DNA of 64,000 nt, from assembly GCF_001922345.1 (NCBI RefSeq), contig NZ_CP018812.1, positions 2,914,001 to 2,978,000 on the forward strand, read 5' to 3'. The position numbers and the translations under genes are program-made. Under the pieces are notes generated by a model. The model was not told the DNA's origin and made no database searches. It was given only the letters and a program-made list of their open reading frames with translations. This document shows positions 48,529-57,224 of the stretch, piece by piece. Each line of letters opens with the position of its first letter. Positions within the stretch are counted from its first letter, which is position 1. This stretch comes from Paraburkholderia sp. SOS3 (lineage in GTDB: Bacteria; Pseudomonadota; Gammaproteobacteria; Burkholderiales; Burkholderiaceae).

Positions 48529-48753
48529 ATGAAGGTCTACAAACCCGGCGCGCGTGGCAGGCAGCGTCAATACGTGCAGCCCGGTTCGGAATTCCCGGTG
48601 GCTCACTTCATGGACGAAAGCGGCAAGCCGAAACTCTTCACCGTCACCTTCACGGAAGGCGCTGCTGAAGTTGACGACACGCTCGGCCAATACATGCTGG
48701 ATAAGGGCATCGCACGCCGATCGCCGATCCTGCTTCCCGGAGATTTCGCATGA
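48529..48753 (+). CDS. Small hypothetical head protein
   Basis: 74 residues. KVYKPGARGRQRQYVQPGSE, then DTLGQYMLDKGIARRSPILL. Typical of the small genes after the capsid gene in Burkholderia phages. Overlaps the next ATG by four bases. Confidence 0.65.
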   Translation: MKVYKPGARGRQRQYVQPGSEFPVAHFMDESGKPKLFTVTFTEGAAEVDDTLGQYMLDKGIARRSPILLPGDFA

Positions 48754-49046
48754 GCGTCGCCGCACAAATCGTCGTCGCTGCGCAGACCGCGGCCGCCAAC
48801 TCGGTACCGATCCAGCGCACCGTCTCCGATGGTCCTTTCACTGTTGTCGCCGGTGGCCTCGGTTCGGGCGAGACGGTCACGATGCAGGTGCAGGACGCGT
48901 CCGGCAACTGGCAGAACGTTCCGTCCGCGATCGCGCCTCAGTTGGGCAGCACCGTGCCGGCGCTGGTCATGGCGTACCCGGGCATCTTCCGTTTCGCAAA
49001 AACAGCTACCGCCGCCGCGGTAGGCGTTGTCCTGTATTCGATCTGA
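48750..49046 (+). CDS. Small hypothetical structural protein
   Basis: 98 residues, beta-rich: SVPIQRTVSDGPFTVVAGGL and TVTMQVQDASGNWQNVPSAI look like an Ig-like strand pattern. Possibly a capsid decoration protein. ATGA overlap with the previous gene. Confidence 0.65.
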   Translation: MSVAAQIVVAAQTAAANSVPIQRTVSDGPFTVVAGGLGSGETVTMQVQDASGNWQNVPSAIAPQLGSTVPALVMAYPGIFRFAKTATAAAVGVVLYSI

Positions 49047-49049
49047 GCC

Positions 49050-49982
49050 ATGCCTAGCGCTTACATCCAGCAAGCCGACTACGCTACCTACGGTTTGCCG
49101 ACCAGCACGAACGCGGCGCAGGTCACGCAGGCGAGTGAACTGATCGACGGCTATCTGCGCCGCCCCGAGGGACTGATCTATGTCCCCGACTCGACAGGGC
49201 AGCCGTGCTACATGGCCGCGCTGAGTCCGGAACTCACGTTCGAGGCGCAATCATCGTTCGGCCCCGGAAATGGCATCACCGTCGACGTCAGCGGCCCGAC
49301 GGCGATGCTGCAGGTCGGCGATTGCGTGGTGCTGGACCGCGCCAATGAGGATCTCGTCGAGGCGGTTCAGATCACCAGCATCAACGGGCAACAGCTGACA
49401 CTCGGCACGACGGCGGCGAACGTGCCGAACGGCGTCATGTTCGAGCACGCGGCTGGCTGCACGATGGAAACCGGCCTGCTGATCACCGAGAAGCGCTATC
49501 TGCCGAAGAATCGCAGCGAGATCTCGCTCGCGAAGGTGCCAGTCGCGCGCATCGTGGGCGGCACCGGGCGATACGGATACGGGCGCCGTGGCGATCAGGC
49601 GAGCTACAACACCGACAATTTCAACCTGCTGGCGTCGCTGATGAAGTTCGGCGGACCGCCGGCATGGGAAATATGGCCGGCAAACACGGCGGCCGGCATC
49701 GAGGCAGAAACCGGTCAGGTGTGGGTGCCTGCCGGCATCATGCTGGCGTACTACAGCGAGATCAAGGCGCGCTACGTGGCAGGGTTCCAGTATTCGAACC
49801 TGCCGTCCGTCGTCAAGATGGCGTGCGCGCAGATCATCACCTCGCTCGCGGCGCTGCCACCGCTCGGTAATGTCCGCATGTATCAGGCCGGCGACACGAA
49901 GATCGAACAGTTCACCGCAAGCCTGTTCGGCGAAGACGTCAAGGCGATGCTCGGACCGTACCGCGCGCGGATGTTCGCATGA
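49050..49982 (+). CDS. Head-tail connector-like protein
   Basis: 310 residues. YIQQADYATYGLPTSTNAAQ, SELIDGYLRRPEGLIYVPD at the start and EIKARYVAGFQYSNLPSVVK at the end are like gp6-type connectors, extended by an inserted beta domain (VDVSGPTAMLQVGDCVVLDR). It should bind the portal ring. Confidence 0.75.
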   Translation: MPSAYIQQADYATYGLPTSTNAAQVTQASELIDGYLRRPEGLIYVPDSTGQPCYMAALSPELTFEAQSSFGPGNGITVDVSGPTAMLQVGDCVVLDRANEDLVEAVQITSINGQQLTLGTTAANVPNGVMFEHAAGCTMETGLLITEKRYLPKNRSEISLAKVPVARIVGGTGRYGYGRRGDQASYNTDNFNLLASLMKFGGPPAWEIWPANTAAGIEAETGQVWVPAGIMLAYYSEIKARYVAGFQYSNLPSVVKMACAQIITSLAALPPLGNVRMYQAGDTKIEQFTASLFGEDVKAMLGPYRARMFA

Positions 49983-50335
49983 GTTCGTTTATCTATCCGC
50001 GCACTGTGACGGTCAGTCGACCGGACTCGGACCTCACGCCCGGGTACACGTCGGACTACAGCGGCGTGGAACCGGCTAATGAGACGATCGTCGCGACAGG
50101 TCTGCCGGCGTCGATCCAGTTGAAGAAAGGGAAGGGTCGGCCCGATGCCGGGCTACCCGCAGACGCGGTCGAGAAGACGCTGTGGACCGTGTTCATTCCG
50201 AGGGGCGCTGCGCAACTCGGCCTGATCCGGACGAACGACATCGTCACAGACGACCTTGGCGAGCGGTATCAAGTTTCTGCCCCCTACTGGAATTCGCTAG
50301 GATATGCGCTCCAAGTCGAACTTCTGGAGCCGTAA
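49979..50335 (+). CDS. Head closure/neck protein
   Basis: 118 residues; YPRTVTVSRPDSDLTPGYTS and GLIRTNDIVTDDLGERYQVS match small beta-barrel head-closure (stopper) proteins. Overlaps the upstream gene as ATGA and the downstream as TAATG. Confidence 0.7.
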   Translation: MSSFIYPRTVTVSRPDSDLTPGYTSDYSGVEPANETIVATGLPASIQLKKGKGRPDAGLPADAVEKTLWTVFIPRGAAQLGLIRTNDIVTDDLGERYQVSAPYWNSLGYALQVELLEP

Positions 50336-51156
50336 TGGCTGACTACTCCGATGTGATGAACACGCTCGGCGCTCTCGCTGGCGAAGCGATGTATCCGAAC
50401 GGCATCGGACAGCCGAGCGTGGCAGACGTCGCGGTCGTCGTGCGGTCCGGTTGGCCTGTTCCGCAGCAGCTGAAGACGCTCATGGCTGAAGGCAAAGCCA
50501 TGATCACCATCTACGGCATGCCCGGCATGGGGAAGAACACCACGCGGTTCCTCGGCGACGACGATGCGCAGACGACGATCCCGGATCCTGAACTCGCCAT
50601 CAACATCTCGGCGAATCAGGTAACCATCGGCGGCGAGATCAACCCGGGCGAAGCGGCAACGATCCGGGTCAATTACGTGCCGTACAGCTACGGCGTGCAA
50701 GCCGGCGACAGCGTCGAAACCATCGCGGCCGCGCTGGCCGCAATGATTCCCGGAGCGTCGGTCGACGGCGCCGTTATCACCATCGAACGCGTTTTTGACC
50801 TCGCAGCCGCGATCTCGGTGCCGGTCACCGTGTATCAGGAAATCGGGCGTCAGGCGCAGGTGTTCATGGTCGTCGTCTGGACGCCATCGGAATCGCTGCG
50901 CGACGCGATTGCACGGCCGCTGGAACTGGCATTCAAGAAGAATCCGCGCATCGTCATGCCCGACAACACATGGGCGAGACTGCTCCATCGCGGCATCACG
51001 CAGTCGGACGGCTCGGAAAAGCAGCAGATCTATCGACGCAACCTGCTGTACGAGGTCGAATACGCGCTCACCGAGCCGATCACCCAGAACACCGTGACGA
51101 ACTTCGGGGTAACGGTCACGCCGACCAACGGCAGTCCGAAAACCTTCAACATCTGA
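50335..51156 (+). CDS. Phage neck/tail-region protein
   Basis: 273 residues. DVMNTLGALAGEAMYPNGIG, then a Big_2/fibronectin-like stretch (NQVTIGGEINPGEAATIRVN) and IARPLELAFKKNPRIVMPDN toward the end. This family is usual in contractile-tailed Burkholderia phages between head closure and sheath; it may be the tail terminator. Unproven. Confidence 0.65.
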   Translation: MADYSDVMNTLGALAGEAMYPNGIGQPSVADVAVVVRSGWPVPQQLKTLMAEGKAMITIYGMPGMGKNTTRFLGDDDAQTTIPDPELAINISANQVTIGGEINPGEAATIRVNYVPYSYGVQAGDSVETIAAALAAMIPGASVDGAVITIERVFDLAAAISVPVTVYQEIGRQAQVFMVVVWTPSESLRDAIARPLELAFKKNPRIVMPDNTWARLLHRGITQSDGSEKQQIYRRNLLYEVEYALTEPITQNTVTNFGVTVTPTNGSPKTFNI

Positions 51157-51163
51157 GGCATCC

Positions 51164-51385
51164 ATGGCATCCAGGCAAACCGATGCAGTTACCGATACGC
51201 AAGAGACGTCGGGCGAAGTAGCGCAAGCCGAAAATGCGCCCGCGAACACGCTCGGCCACTACCTCATCGTGCGGCACGCCTTTGGCACCTATCGCAAAGG
51301 AGACGCGATCCGCGATGAGGCAACGATTGCGGCGGTCCTCGCCAATGCCGTGCAGGCTCGCAACGTGCACAAGGTGCTTGATTGA
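51164..51385 (+). CDS. Small hypothetical phage protein
   Basis: 73 residues; disordered N-terminus and a folded part LIVRHAFGTYRKGDAIRDEA. Similar small proteins are common beside the sheath gene. Its stop overlaps the next TTG. Confidence 0.62.
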   Translation: MASRQTDAVTDTQETSGEVAQAENAPANTLGHYLIVRHAFGTYRKGDAIRDEATIAAVLANAVQARNVHKVLD

Positions 51386-51618
51386 GCGCCGATCTGAACC
51401 GTCCGGCTGCCGCGGCACTGAGGCTCGCTGTCGATCGCTTCGTCGGACAGGAAGCGACGCCGCAAGTCTGCGTGCGCATCAAGAAAGCCTTCATCCAGAT
51501 CATGCGCGAGCAGTTCGGCGTCGACTGGAGCCGGCACGCGTGGCAGATTCAGGTCTCGTTCGTCGACGGCAAGAAACCGAACCTCCATATCCCGCCGCGC
51601 CTGCTGATGCGCACCTGA
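51382..51618 (+). CDS. Small hypothetical phage protein
   Basis: 78 residues starting with TTG (TTGA overlap). RLAVDRFVGQEATPQVCVRI and QIQVSFVDGKKPNLHIPPRL. No family recognised. Double terminators follow. Confidence 0.6.
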   Translation: MSADLNRPAAAALRLAVDRFVGQEATPQVCVRIKKAFIQIMREQFGVDWSRHAWQIQVSFVDGKKPNLHIPPRLLMRT

Positions 51619-51639
51619 TCTTCTCTCACTTCCGCACCT

Positions 51640-51694
51640 AAGCCGCCCTCGAGGCGGCTTTTTTATTTCCGGCCCGCCTTGCGCGGGCTTTTTT
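51640..51694 (+). terminator. Two consecutive terminators before the sheath gene
   Basis: First: AAGCCGCC (51640-51647) and GGCGGCTT (51653-51660) then Ts. Second: GCCCGC (51672-51677) and GCGGGC (51683-51688) followed by six T. They separate the head and tail transcripts; a tail promoter or read-through must supply the sheath gene. Confidence 0.85.
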
Positions 51695-51710
51695 ACGCCC
51701 GGAGCAAACG

Positions 51711-53705
51711 ATGCCCGTCTTTCAAGCTGGTCAGATCAATCAGACCGCACTGCAGGCGCCGGACCTGTACGTCATCATCCAGCCGCCCAGCGTCGCGTTC
51801 ATTAACGGCGTGGCGACCGATGGCCTCGGTCTGGTCGGCGTCGGTTCGTGGGGTCCCGTCAATGCGCCGATGATGGGTGTCGGCAATGGCGCGCAGGCGC
51901 AGCAGCTGATCGGCCCGGTCACGAACCGCCTGCACGACATCGCGACGGCCGTTGCGATCGGCGACCTGAACAACGTCCAGAACTACATTCTGGTGCGTGT
52001 GACGGACGGCACCGATACGGCCGCCAGCGCACAGCTGAAAGACACCGCCGGCTCGCCGGTCACCGGCATGACGCTCACCGGGATGTACACGGGCGTCGTC
52101 GGCAATGGCATCACGGCGGCTATCACGGCGGGCACCGCTGCGAACACGTACAAGCTTTCTGTCACGCGTTCCGGCTTCACGCCGGAGGTGTTCGACAACG
52201 TGGGCATGGGCGTGAGCGGTGGCACGGTCACGCCGGGCACTGGCTACACGTCGGTGCCGACGCTGAGCCTGTCCGCGCCGCAGGCGGCCAACGGTGTGCA
52301 GGCTGTTGGTTCGATCAGCCTCAAGGTCCTGTCGGCGGCCGTCGCTGCTGCGGGTACGGGTTTTCAGACGGGTGACACGCTCACGCTGCCGAATGGCGTC
52401 CTGCTGACCGTGACCGCCAATGCCGGCGCGATTACCGCGCTTGCCGTCACGAACGCTGGCGCGCTCACGAGCGGCTCGGTACCGGCAAATCCGGTGTCGC
52501 CGTCCGCGACCTCGGGCGCCGGCACTGGCGCGACGGTCACGCTGACGTGGGGCCTCGGTGCATTCACGGTTAGCAATGCCGGCAACGGCTACACGAGCGC
52601 CACCGCGACGCTCACGGGCGGCGGCGCCACGGCGCCGGGCTCGATCGCCCTGACGGTCAGTGTGTGGCTGAACCTCGTGAACGCCGTGAACAACGGGCAA
52701 TCCGGGTTGCGCGGTCCGTCGCAGAACGTCATCGCGACGCTCGGCACGTCGCCGAATGTGCCGAACCTCACGGCGACCTACCAGCTGTCGGGCGGCACCG
52801 ATGGCGCTGCAGGCGTGTCGGACAACACGCTGCTCGGCGCCGATGGCCTTGTGCGCTCGGGCATGTATGCCCTGCGCAAATCGGGCGCACAGGTCGGCAA
52901 CCTGATCGACTGTACGAGCCAGAACACATGGAGCGCGCAGCTCGCCTTCGGCCTGCAGGAAGGCATCTATTTCCACGGCGCGAACCCGGCGGGCACCAGC
53001 ATCACGGACAGCGCGACGAATCTCGCGAATTCTGGCGTGGACGGGTATGGCTTCATGTGCCTGGTAGGCGACTGGACGTTCTTCAACGATACGGTCAACG
53101 GTGTCCAGCGCATGGTCTCGCCGGCGACGTACACGTCGGCGCTTCAGGCCGCGACGAGCCCCGAGCAGTCGATCCTGAACGCTCCAATCAACGGCATCAT
53201 CGCGACGCAAAGTAGCCTGCAGAACCTGACGTATAGCGACGCGGAGATCGCGCAGTGCTCGACGTCGCGTCTCGATGTCGTGACGCTTGGCGCGCCGGCG
53301 GGCAGCATCTTCGCGTGCCGCACCGGCCAGAACGCGAGCAGCAATAGCGCAACGAATGGCGACAACTACACGCGCATGACGAACTACATCGCGTTCACGA
53401 TCGCGAGCGCGTTCGGGTATGTGCCGGGCAAGGTGCAGACGATCAACCTGCGCCGCAACGTGAAGGGCGCGATGGACGCGTTCTTCGCGAACCTGCAGAC
53501 CAACAACATGATCGGCAACGTCAACGCGCCGACACAACCCGGCTGGTCGGTGGAAATCGACGCGAAGAACAACCCCTTCAGTCAGGTCGCGCTCGGCTAC
53601 ATGCAGGCGCTCGTGAAGGTGACCTACCTGTCGATCGTCCGCTACTTCCTCGTGAACATCGAGGGCGGTCAGACCGTGACCGTAACGCCTGTCCAGAACC
53701 CCTAA
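51711..53705 (+). CDS. Tail sheath protein with inserted repeat domain
   Basis: 664 residues. The N-terminus (GVATDGLGLVGVGSWGPVNA) and the C-terminal half (KVQTINLRRNVKGAMDAFFA, NPFSQVALGYMQALVKVTYL) match contractile tail sheath proteins. Residues about 170-330 are a glycine/threonine-rich insertion with at least three similar units: GTGYTSVPTLSLS, GTGFQTGDTLTLP and GNGYTSATATLTGGG. The insertion is likely exposed on the tail surface. AGGAG-like site before ATG 51711. Confidence 0.85.
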   Translation: MPVFQAGQINQTALQAPDLYVIIQPPSVAFINGVATDGLGLVGVGSWGPVNAPMMGVGNGAQAQQLIGPVTNRLHDIATAVAIGDLNNVQNYILVRVTDGTDTAASAQLKDTAGSPVTGMTLTGMYTGVVGNGITAAITAGTAANTYKLSVTRSGFTPEVFDNVGMGVSGGTVTPGTGYTSVPTLSLSAPQAANGVQAVGSISLKVLSAAVAAAGTGFQTGDTLTLPNGVLLTVTANAGAITALAVTNAGALTSGSVPANPVSPSATSGAGTGATVTLTWGLGAFTVSNAGNGYTSATATLTGGGATAPGSIALTVSVWLNLVNAVNNGQSGLRGPSQNVIATLGTSPNVPNLTATYQLSGGTDGAAGVSDNTLLGADGLVRSGMYALRKSGAQVGNLIDCTSQNTWSAQLAFGLQEGIYFHGANPAGTSITDSATNLANSGVDGYGFMCLVGDWTFFNDTVNGVQRMVSPATYTSALQAATSPEQSILNAPINGIIATQSSLQNLTYSDAEIAQCSTSRLDVVTLGAPAGSIFACRTGQNASSNSATNGDNYTRMTNYIAFTIASAFGYVPGKVQTINLRRNVKGAMDAFFANLQTNNMIGNVNAPTQPGWSVEIDAKNNPFSQVALGYMQALVKVTYLSIVRYFLVNIEGGQTVTVTPVQNP

Positions 53706-53733
53706 GCCGTCCATCACCCTGTTGGAGTAAGCC

Positions 53734-54168
53734 ATGCCGCAAAACGGTTTAAACCTCGGGCGCGACTACAAGTTCGACATCCTGACGGCGACGGGCCCCC
53801 TCGTGCTGCCGACGCTGCTGAACTTCAAGCGCCGCAAGATCAACCAGAAGCTCACGGTCAAGCCGCTGAACAGCTTGCCAATCCAGCTCAACTTTCAGGA
53901 GGGCGGCTGGGAGGGCTCGTTCGAAGTGTCGCGCGCCGATGCGACGCTGGACGCCTACTTCGCCTCGATCGAAGCCTCGTATTACGCGGGTGTGAACCAG
54001 CCACCCGGCTTTATTCAGGAGACCATCGAAGAAGTGGCCGGCGTCGTGAGTACTTTCCAGTACCAGGGCGTCGTTCTCTACTTCGAGGATGCCGGTGACG
54101 CCGAGGCCGAGAAAAACGTGATCCAGCGCGTGTCGTTTGCTGCCAGCACGCGCATTCAACTCAACTGA
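53734..54168 (+). CDS. Tail tube protein
   Basis: 144 residues. LNLGRDYKFDILTATGPLVL, QLNFQEGGWEGSFEVSRADA and YYAGVNQPPGFIQETIEEVA are characteristic of the tube protein found right after the sheath gene in this myovirus group. It forms the inner tube. Confidence 0.83.
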   Translation: MPQNGLNLGRDYKFDILTATGPLVLPTLLNFKRRKINQKLTVKPLNSLPIQLNFQEGGWEGSFEVSRADATLDAYFASIEASYYAGVNQPPGFIQETIEEVAGVVSTFQYQGVVLYFEDAGDAEAEKNVIQRVSFAASTRIQLN

Positions 54169-54170
54169 CC

Positions 54171-54548
54171 ATGACCGAACTGAACGTTACCGAAACCAGT
54201 GGCGACAAGCTGAACGACGAGCTCATGATCACGGGCGATACGCTCAACGTGCCGGTCGGCGACGGCCGCACGCTCACCCTCACCTACCCGGGCCCGCTCG
54301 CGCAATACGACATGGTGCAGGCGATGGGAGCGGAGGCAGCCGACAACGCGCGTCTCGTGCGTATGTACCTGCCGCTCATCTACCTGAGTGCGATCAACGA
54401 CGAGCGTCTCTCGCCGTGCACCACGTTGCGCGAAATGCGCGGCCTCGTGACCCGTCTCGGCCATAAGGGGCTCGCCGCGCTTCAGCGCGGCGTGAATGCT
54501 TTCGACAGGCGCGACGAGAAAGATCTGGTCGATCAGGCAAAAAAATAA
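54171..54548 (+). CDS. Tail assembly chaperone, short form
   Basis: 125 residues. TLTLTYPGPLAQYDMVQAMG, YLPLIYLSAINDERLSPCTT. It stands between tube and tape-measure genes, where lambda G-type chaperones are. Its 3' end carries seven A (54539-54545) just before the stop, a slippery site that leads to the longer form. Confidence 0.82.
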   Translation: MTELNVTETSGDKLNDELMITGDTLNVPVGDGRTLTLTYPGPLAQYDMVQAMGAEAADNARLVRMYLPLIYLSAINDERLSPCTTLREMRGLVTRLGHKGLAALQRGVNAFDRRDEKDLVDQAKK

Positions 54549-54718
54549 GCCGGGACTCGGGCCTGCGTCAGGTGCTGATGCTGACAAGGTCGGGGGTCCC
54601 GTGGGAAGTCGCGACGAAGCTTTCGCGCTCGAATCTCCTGGGCTTTTGTATTGCCGTCGGCGAGCTTGAGGGCCGCAAGTGGTCGTGGTCACAGATGGAA
54701 TGGGCGCGCCCTGAATGA
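54171..54718 (+). CDS. Tail assembly chaperone, -1 frameshift product
   Basis: A -1 slip on A7 at 54539-54545 continues the chaperone into a second frame: AKKISRDSGLRQVLMLTRSG, then VPWEVATKLSRSNLLGFCIA, ending at a TGA (54716-54718) that overlaps the next ATG. The second part has no start of its own and is fully open, which is the standard chaperone arrangement (G/GT type). Total about 181 residues. Confidence 0.82.
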
Positions 54719-55197
54719 AAACGTACCAGTCCTTCGGTGCCTTCGCGCGAGCGATGGAGCGCGCGGTGGCCGAGCTCGACGTCGCCTATGCCGCAGCAAT
54801 GGAGACGGGCGCCATCCTCGTCACGGCAGAGGCCAAAGCCGAGTTCGGCCACTACCAGCGCGAAGACATGGGGCCGCTGACTCCCTGGGCCGAGCTGAAA
54901 GACGAGACGAAGCAGGAACACATTCAGGCGATCGTCGACGGCGAGGCAGCCGACGACGCTGGGCCGAACACGCCGCTGCTGGTGAAAGGTGGCCTTCGTG
55001 ACAGCGTCGAGCATGAATCTGACGCGCGCCAGTTTATAGTGGGTAGCGAGTCGGAGATCATGGTCTATCAGGAAGAAGGCACACCGGAAGGCATTCCGCC
55101 GCGCCCGGTGCTCGCGACGGCGATGTACCGGCACGCCGAAAACATCGTGAATATCGTCGGACAGGCCGTCGAAGACACTCTGGCAGGCAAAAAATGA
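54715..55197 (+). CDS. Minor tail protein (gp10-like)
   Basis: 160 residues. MKTYQSFGAFARAMERAVAE, EFGHYQREDMGPLTPWAELK and EEGTPEGIPPRPVLATAMYR resemble HK97 gp10/virion morphogenesis proteins that bind tail components. Overlaps the frameshift product's stop (ATGA). Confidence 0.75.
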   Translation: MKTYQSFGAFARAMERAVAELDVAYAAAMETGAILVTAEAKAEFGHYQREDMGPLTPWAELKDETKQEHIQAIVDGEAADDAGPNTPLLVKGGLRDSVEHESDARQFIVGSESEIMVYQEEGTPEGIPPRPVLATAMYRHAENIVNIVGQAVEDTLAGKK

Positions 55198-57224
55198 TCA
55201 ACGCGTACGCAATCGGCGTCGGCGCCACGTTGGAGGACAACGTATCCGGCCCGCTGATGCGCATCGTGGAGTGGGCCGACAAGGCCAACGCCGCCATGCT
55301 CGAGTTCGCCTCGAATGCGCGCAAGGCGTCGGCGGCCGGGGCGAGCATCGCGCGCAGCTTCGACAAGGCGGCGACCGCAGCTACCGCGCTCGGTGACAGC
55401 GCAGGCAGTCTCACGCGCGCCAGTTACGTGCTCGACACGATGGCGGCCAGCAGCGCTGACCTCGCGCGCAATATGGCGGCCGCGCGAACCGAGGCTGCCG
55501 GCATGCGCACGCCCGGCGTCCCCGGCGGTCCGCGGGTGCCCGGCGGTGGTGGCGGCCCGGCAGGTGCGACCGCTGAGCCGCGCGCGAGCGGCAGCATCGG
55601 CACGGCGACGGGCGTCGCCACGGCCGGAATGCTCTTTGGCGCATATGAGAACGCCCGCCTGACCGATCAGAACGTCAAGGCGGTCGCTACCGCGCAGGTG
55701 CCGTTCGACCAGTGGCAGCCGAGCATCGAGAACCTGCGCGATCGCGAAATGGCGTACGCGAGCAAGTACGCGTGGGCTACGGGCGGCCGCATTGAGCCGT
55801 TCGGCGAGTCGATGCTGGAGGGTTCCCGGCTGCTGCGTACGCTGTCGCCCGACAAGCAGAAGCAGATGATGGACTTCGCGATGCCGTACATCGCGCTCGA
55901 GGCGAAGCTGAAAGGCGTCTCGATGACCGAGTCCACGGACGCGTTTATCGGCCTGTCTCACATGGCGGGTGCGTACGATCCGAAGCAGGCTGAGCCGCTT
56001 TTCGAGTCGATGCTCCAGGCGTCTCTCACCTCGCACGCATCGCTCGGGCAGATTGCGCGCGCTGCGAGCTACGCACTTCCGGCACTCCATGCCGCCGGCG
56101 CAAATTCGAGTGATGTGATGCTGCTCGTCGCCACGATGATGCAGGGCGGCATCATGAACACGAAGAGTGGCACGTGGCTGAACGCAATGGCGGGTAACAC
56201 CCTGCCGAACACGCTCGGTAGCGGGCTGTTCTCGAACAGGAAACAGAACGAGGCACTGCACGATCTCGGTCTATATCGCGGCAACCAGGCGCAGTTCTAT
56301 GCGAATGGCAGCATGGACCTGATGAAAATCGTATCCATTCTTGCCGACGACCGGCAGAAGATGGAGCCGCTCAAGTTCAACGCCCTTCTGAAGATGGCGT
56401 TCGGCACGCAGGGTCAACGCGGCGCATCGTTCTTCAGCGAAGACACGACGCTGCAAAACCTGCATGCTCTGTCGGGGCTGAAGGACCTGTCCCAGCCGCC
56501 GATGGACGTGGGCAGGATGATGCAGCAGGTCAGCACGGTCGGCCTTGCGGACCAGACCATCGCGAACGCCAACATCATGCTGATGAACGGCACAGCAACG
56601 CTCATGGGGCCGATCAACTCGGCCCTTCGAGGCGCGGGCTCGTTCTTCGGAGCGACAGCCGATTTTTCGAAAGACCATCCCATCGCGGGAGGCGCGCTCG
56701 ACTTCGGATTGCTCTTCGGAGGCGCGGTTGCCGGTCTCACCACGTGGAAAGGCGCCAAGAGTGCGGCCGGATGGGTCGAAAAAGGCGTCGTCAGCCTCAC
56801 GAAATATCTGACGCGCACGACGGCGACGCTGATTGCCGAAGCGGCGACGTCGCTCACAGGCGAAGCGATCGGCGCTGCCGCGATCGCGGAGGCCGGCGGC
56901 GCAATCTCGATCGGCGCGCTGGTGCTCGGCGGCATTGCCTACCTGATCCATCACGCGATGGATAGCGTGACGTCCAAGATGTCGCCGGACGATCAGGCGA
57001 AGTTCTATCAGGACGTCGCAGGCGGCGAGCCCATCTCGTTCGGGAACAAGGTCACGGCTCCGCCGCACCCGGCCAAGGCGCCTGACGTCCACGTGAACGT
57101 GAACGTCGATGGTCACGAAGTCGCGTCGCACGTTCAGTCGAAGATGATTCCGCCCAAAACTACGGGCCCCACCGGCATGAATCCGGACGCGGCGCCGTTT
57201 AGCCCTGGCATGGGGATGTACTGA
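55194..57224 (+). CDS. Tape measure protein
   Basis: 676 residues. Long helical N-terminal part (NAAMLEFASNARKASAAGAS), a glycine-rich linker (about 104-125), a middle with LTSHASLGQIARAASYALPA, hydrophobic helices (FGLLFGGAVAGLTTWKGAKS, ISIGALVLGGIAYLIHHAMD) and a low-complexity tail. Its length and place after the chaperones identify it; length sets the tail length and hydrophobic helices may enter the host membrane. Confidence 0.85.
   Translation: MINAYAIGVGATLEDNVSGPLMRIVEWADKANAAMLEFASNARKASAAGASIARSFDKAATAATALGDSAGSLTRASYVLDTMAASSADLARNMAAARTEAAGMRTPGVPGGPRVPGGGGGPAGATAEPRASGSIGTATGVATAGMLFGAYENARLTDQNVKAVATAQVPFDQWQPSIENLRDREMAYASKYAWATGGRIEPFGESMLEGSRLLRTLSPDKQKQMMDFAMPYIALEAKLKGVSMTESTDAFIGLSHMAGAYDPKQAEPLFESMLQASLTSHASLGQIARAASYALPALHAAGANSSDVMLLVATMMQGGIMNTKSGTWLNAMAGNTLPNTLGSGLFSNRKQNEALHDLGLYRGNQAQFYANGSMDLMKIVSILADDRQKMEPLKFNALLKMAFGTQGQRGASFFSEDTTLQNLHALSGLKDLSQPPMDVGRMMQQVSTVGLADQTIANANIMLMNGTATLMGPINSALRGAGSFFGATADFSKDHPIAGGALDFGLLFGGAVAGLTTWKGAKSAAGWVEKGVVSLTKYLTRTTATLIAEAATSLTGEAIGAAAIAEAGGAISIGALVLGGIAYLIHHAMDSVTSKMSPDDQAKFYQDVAGGEPISFGNKVTAPPHPAKAPDVHVNVNVDGHEVASHVQSKMIPPKTTGPTGMNPDAAPFSPGMGMY

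Noticed and set aside
51693..53735. A 680-codon minus-strand open frame opposite the sheath gene
   Set aside because: Arginine/histidine-rich shadow of the sheath gene, without ribosome site or domains.
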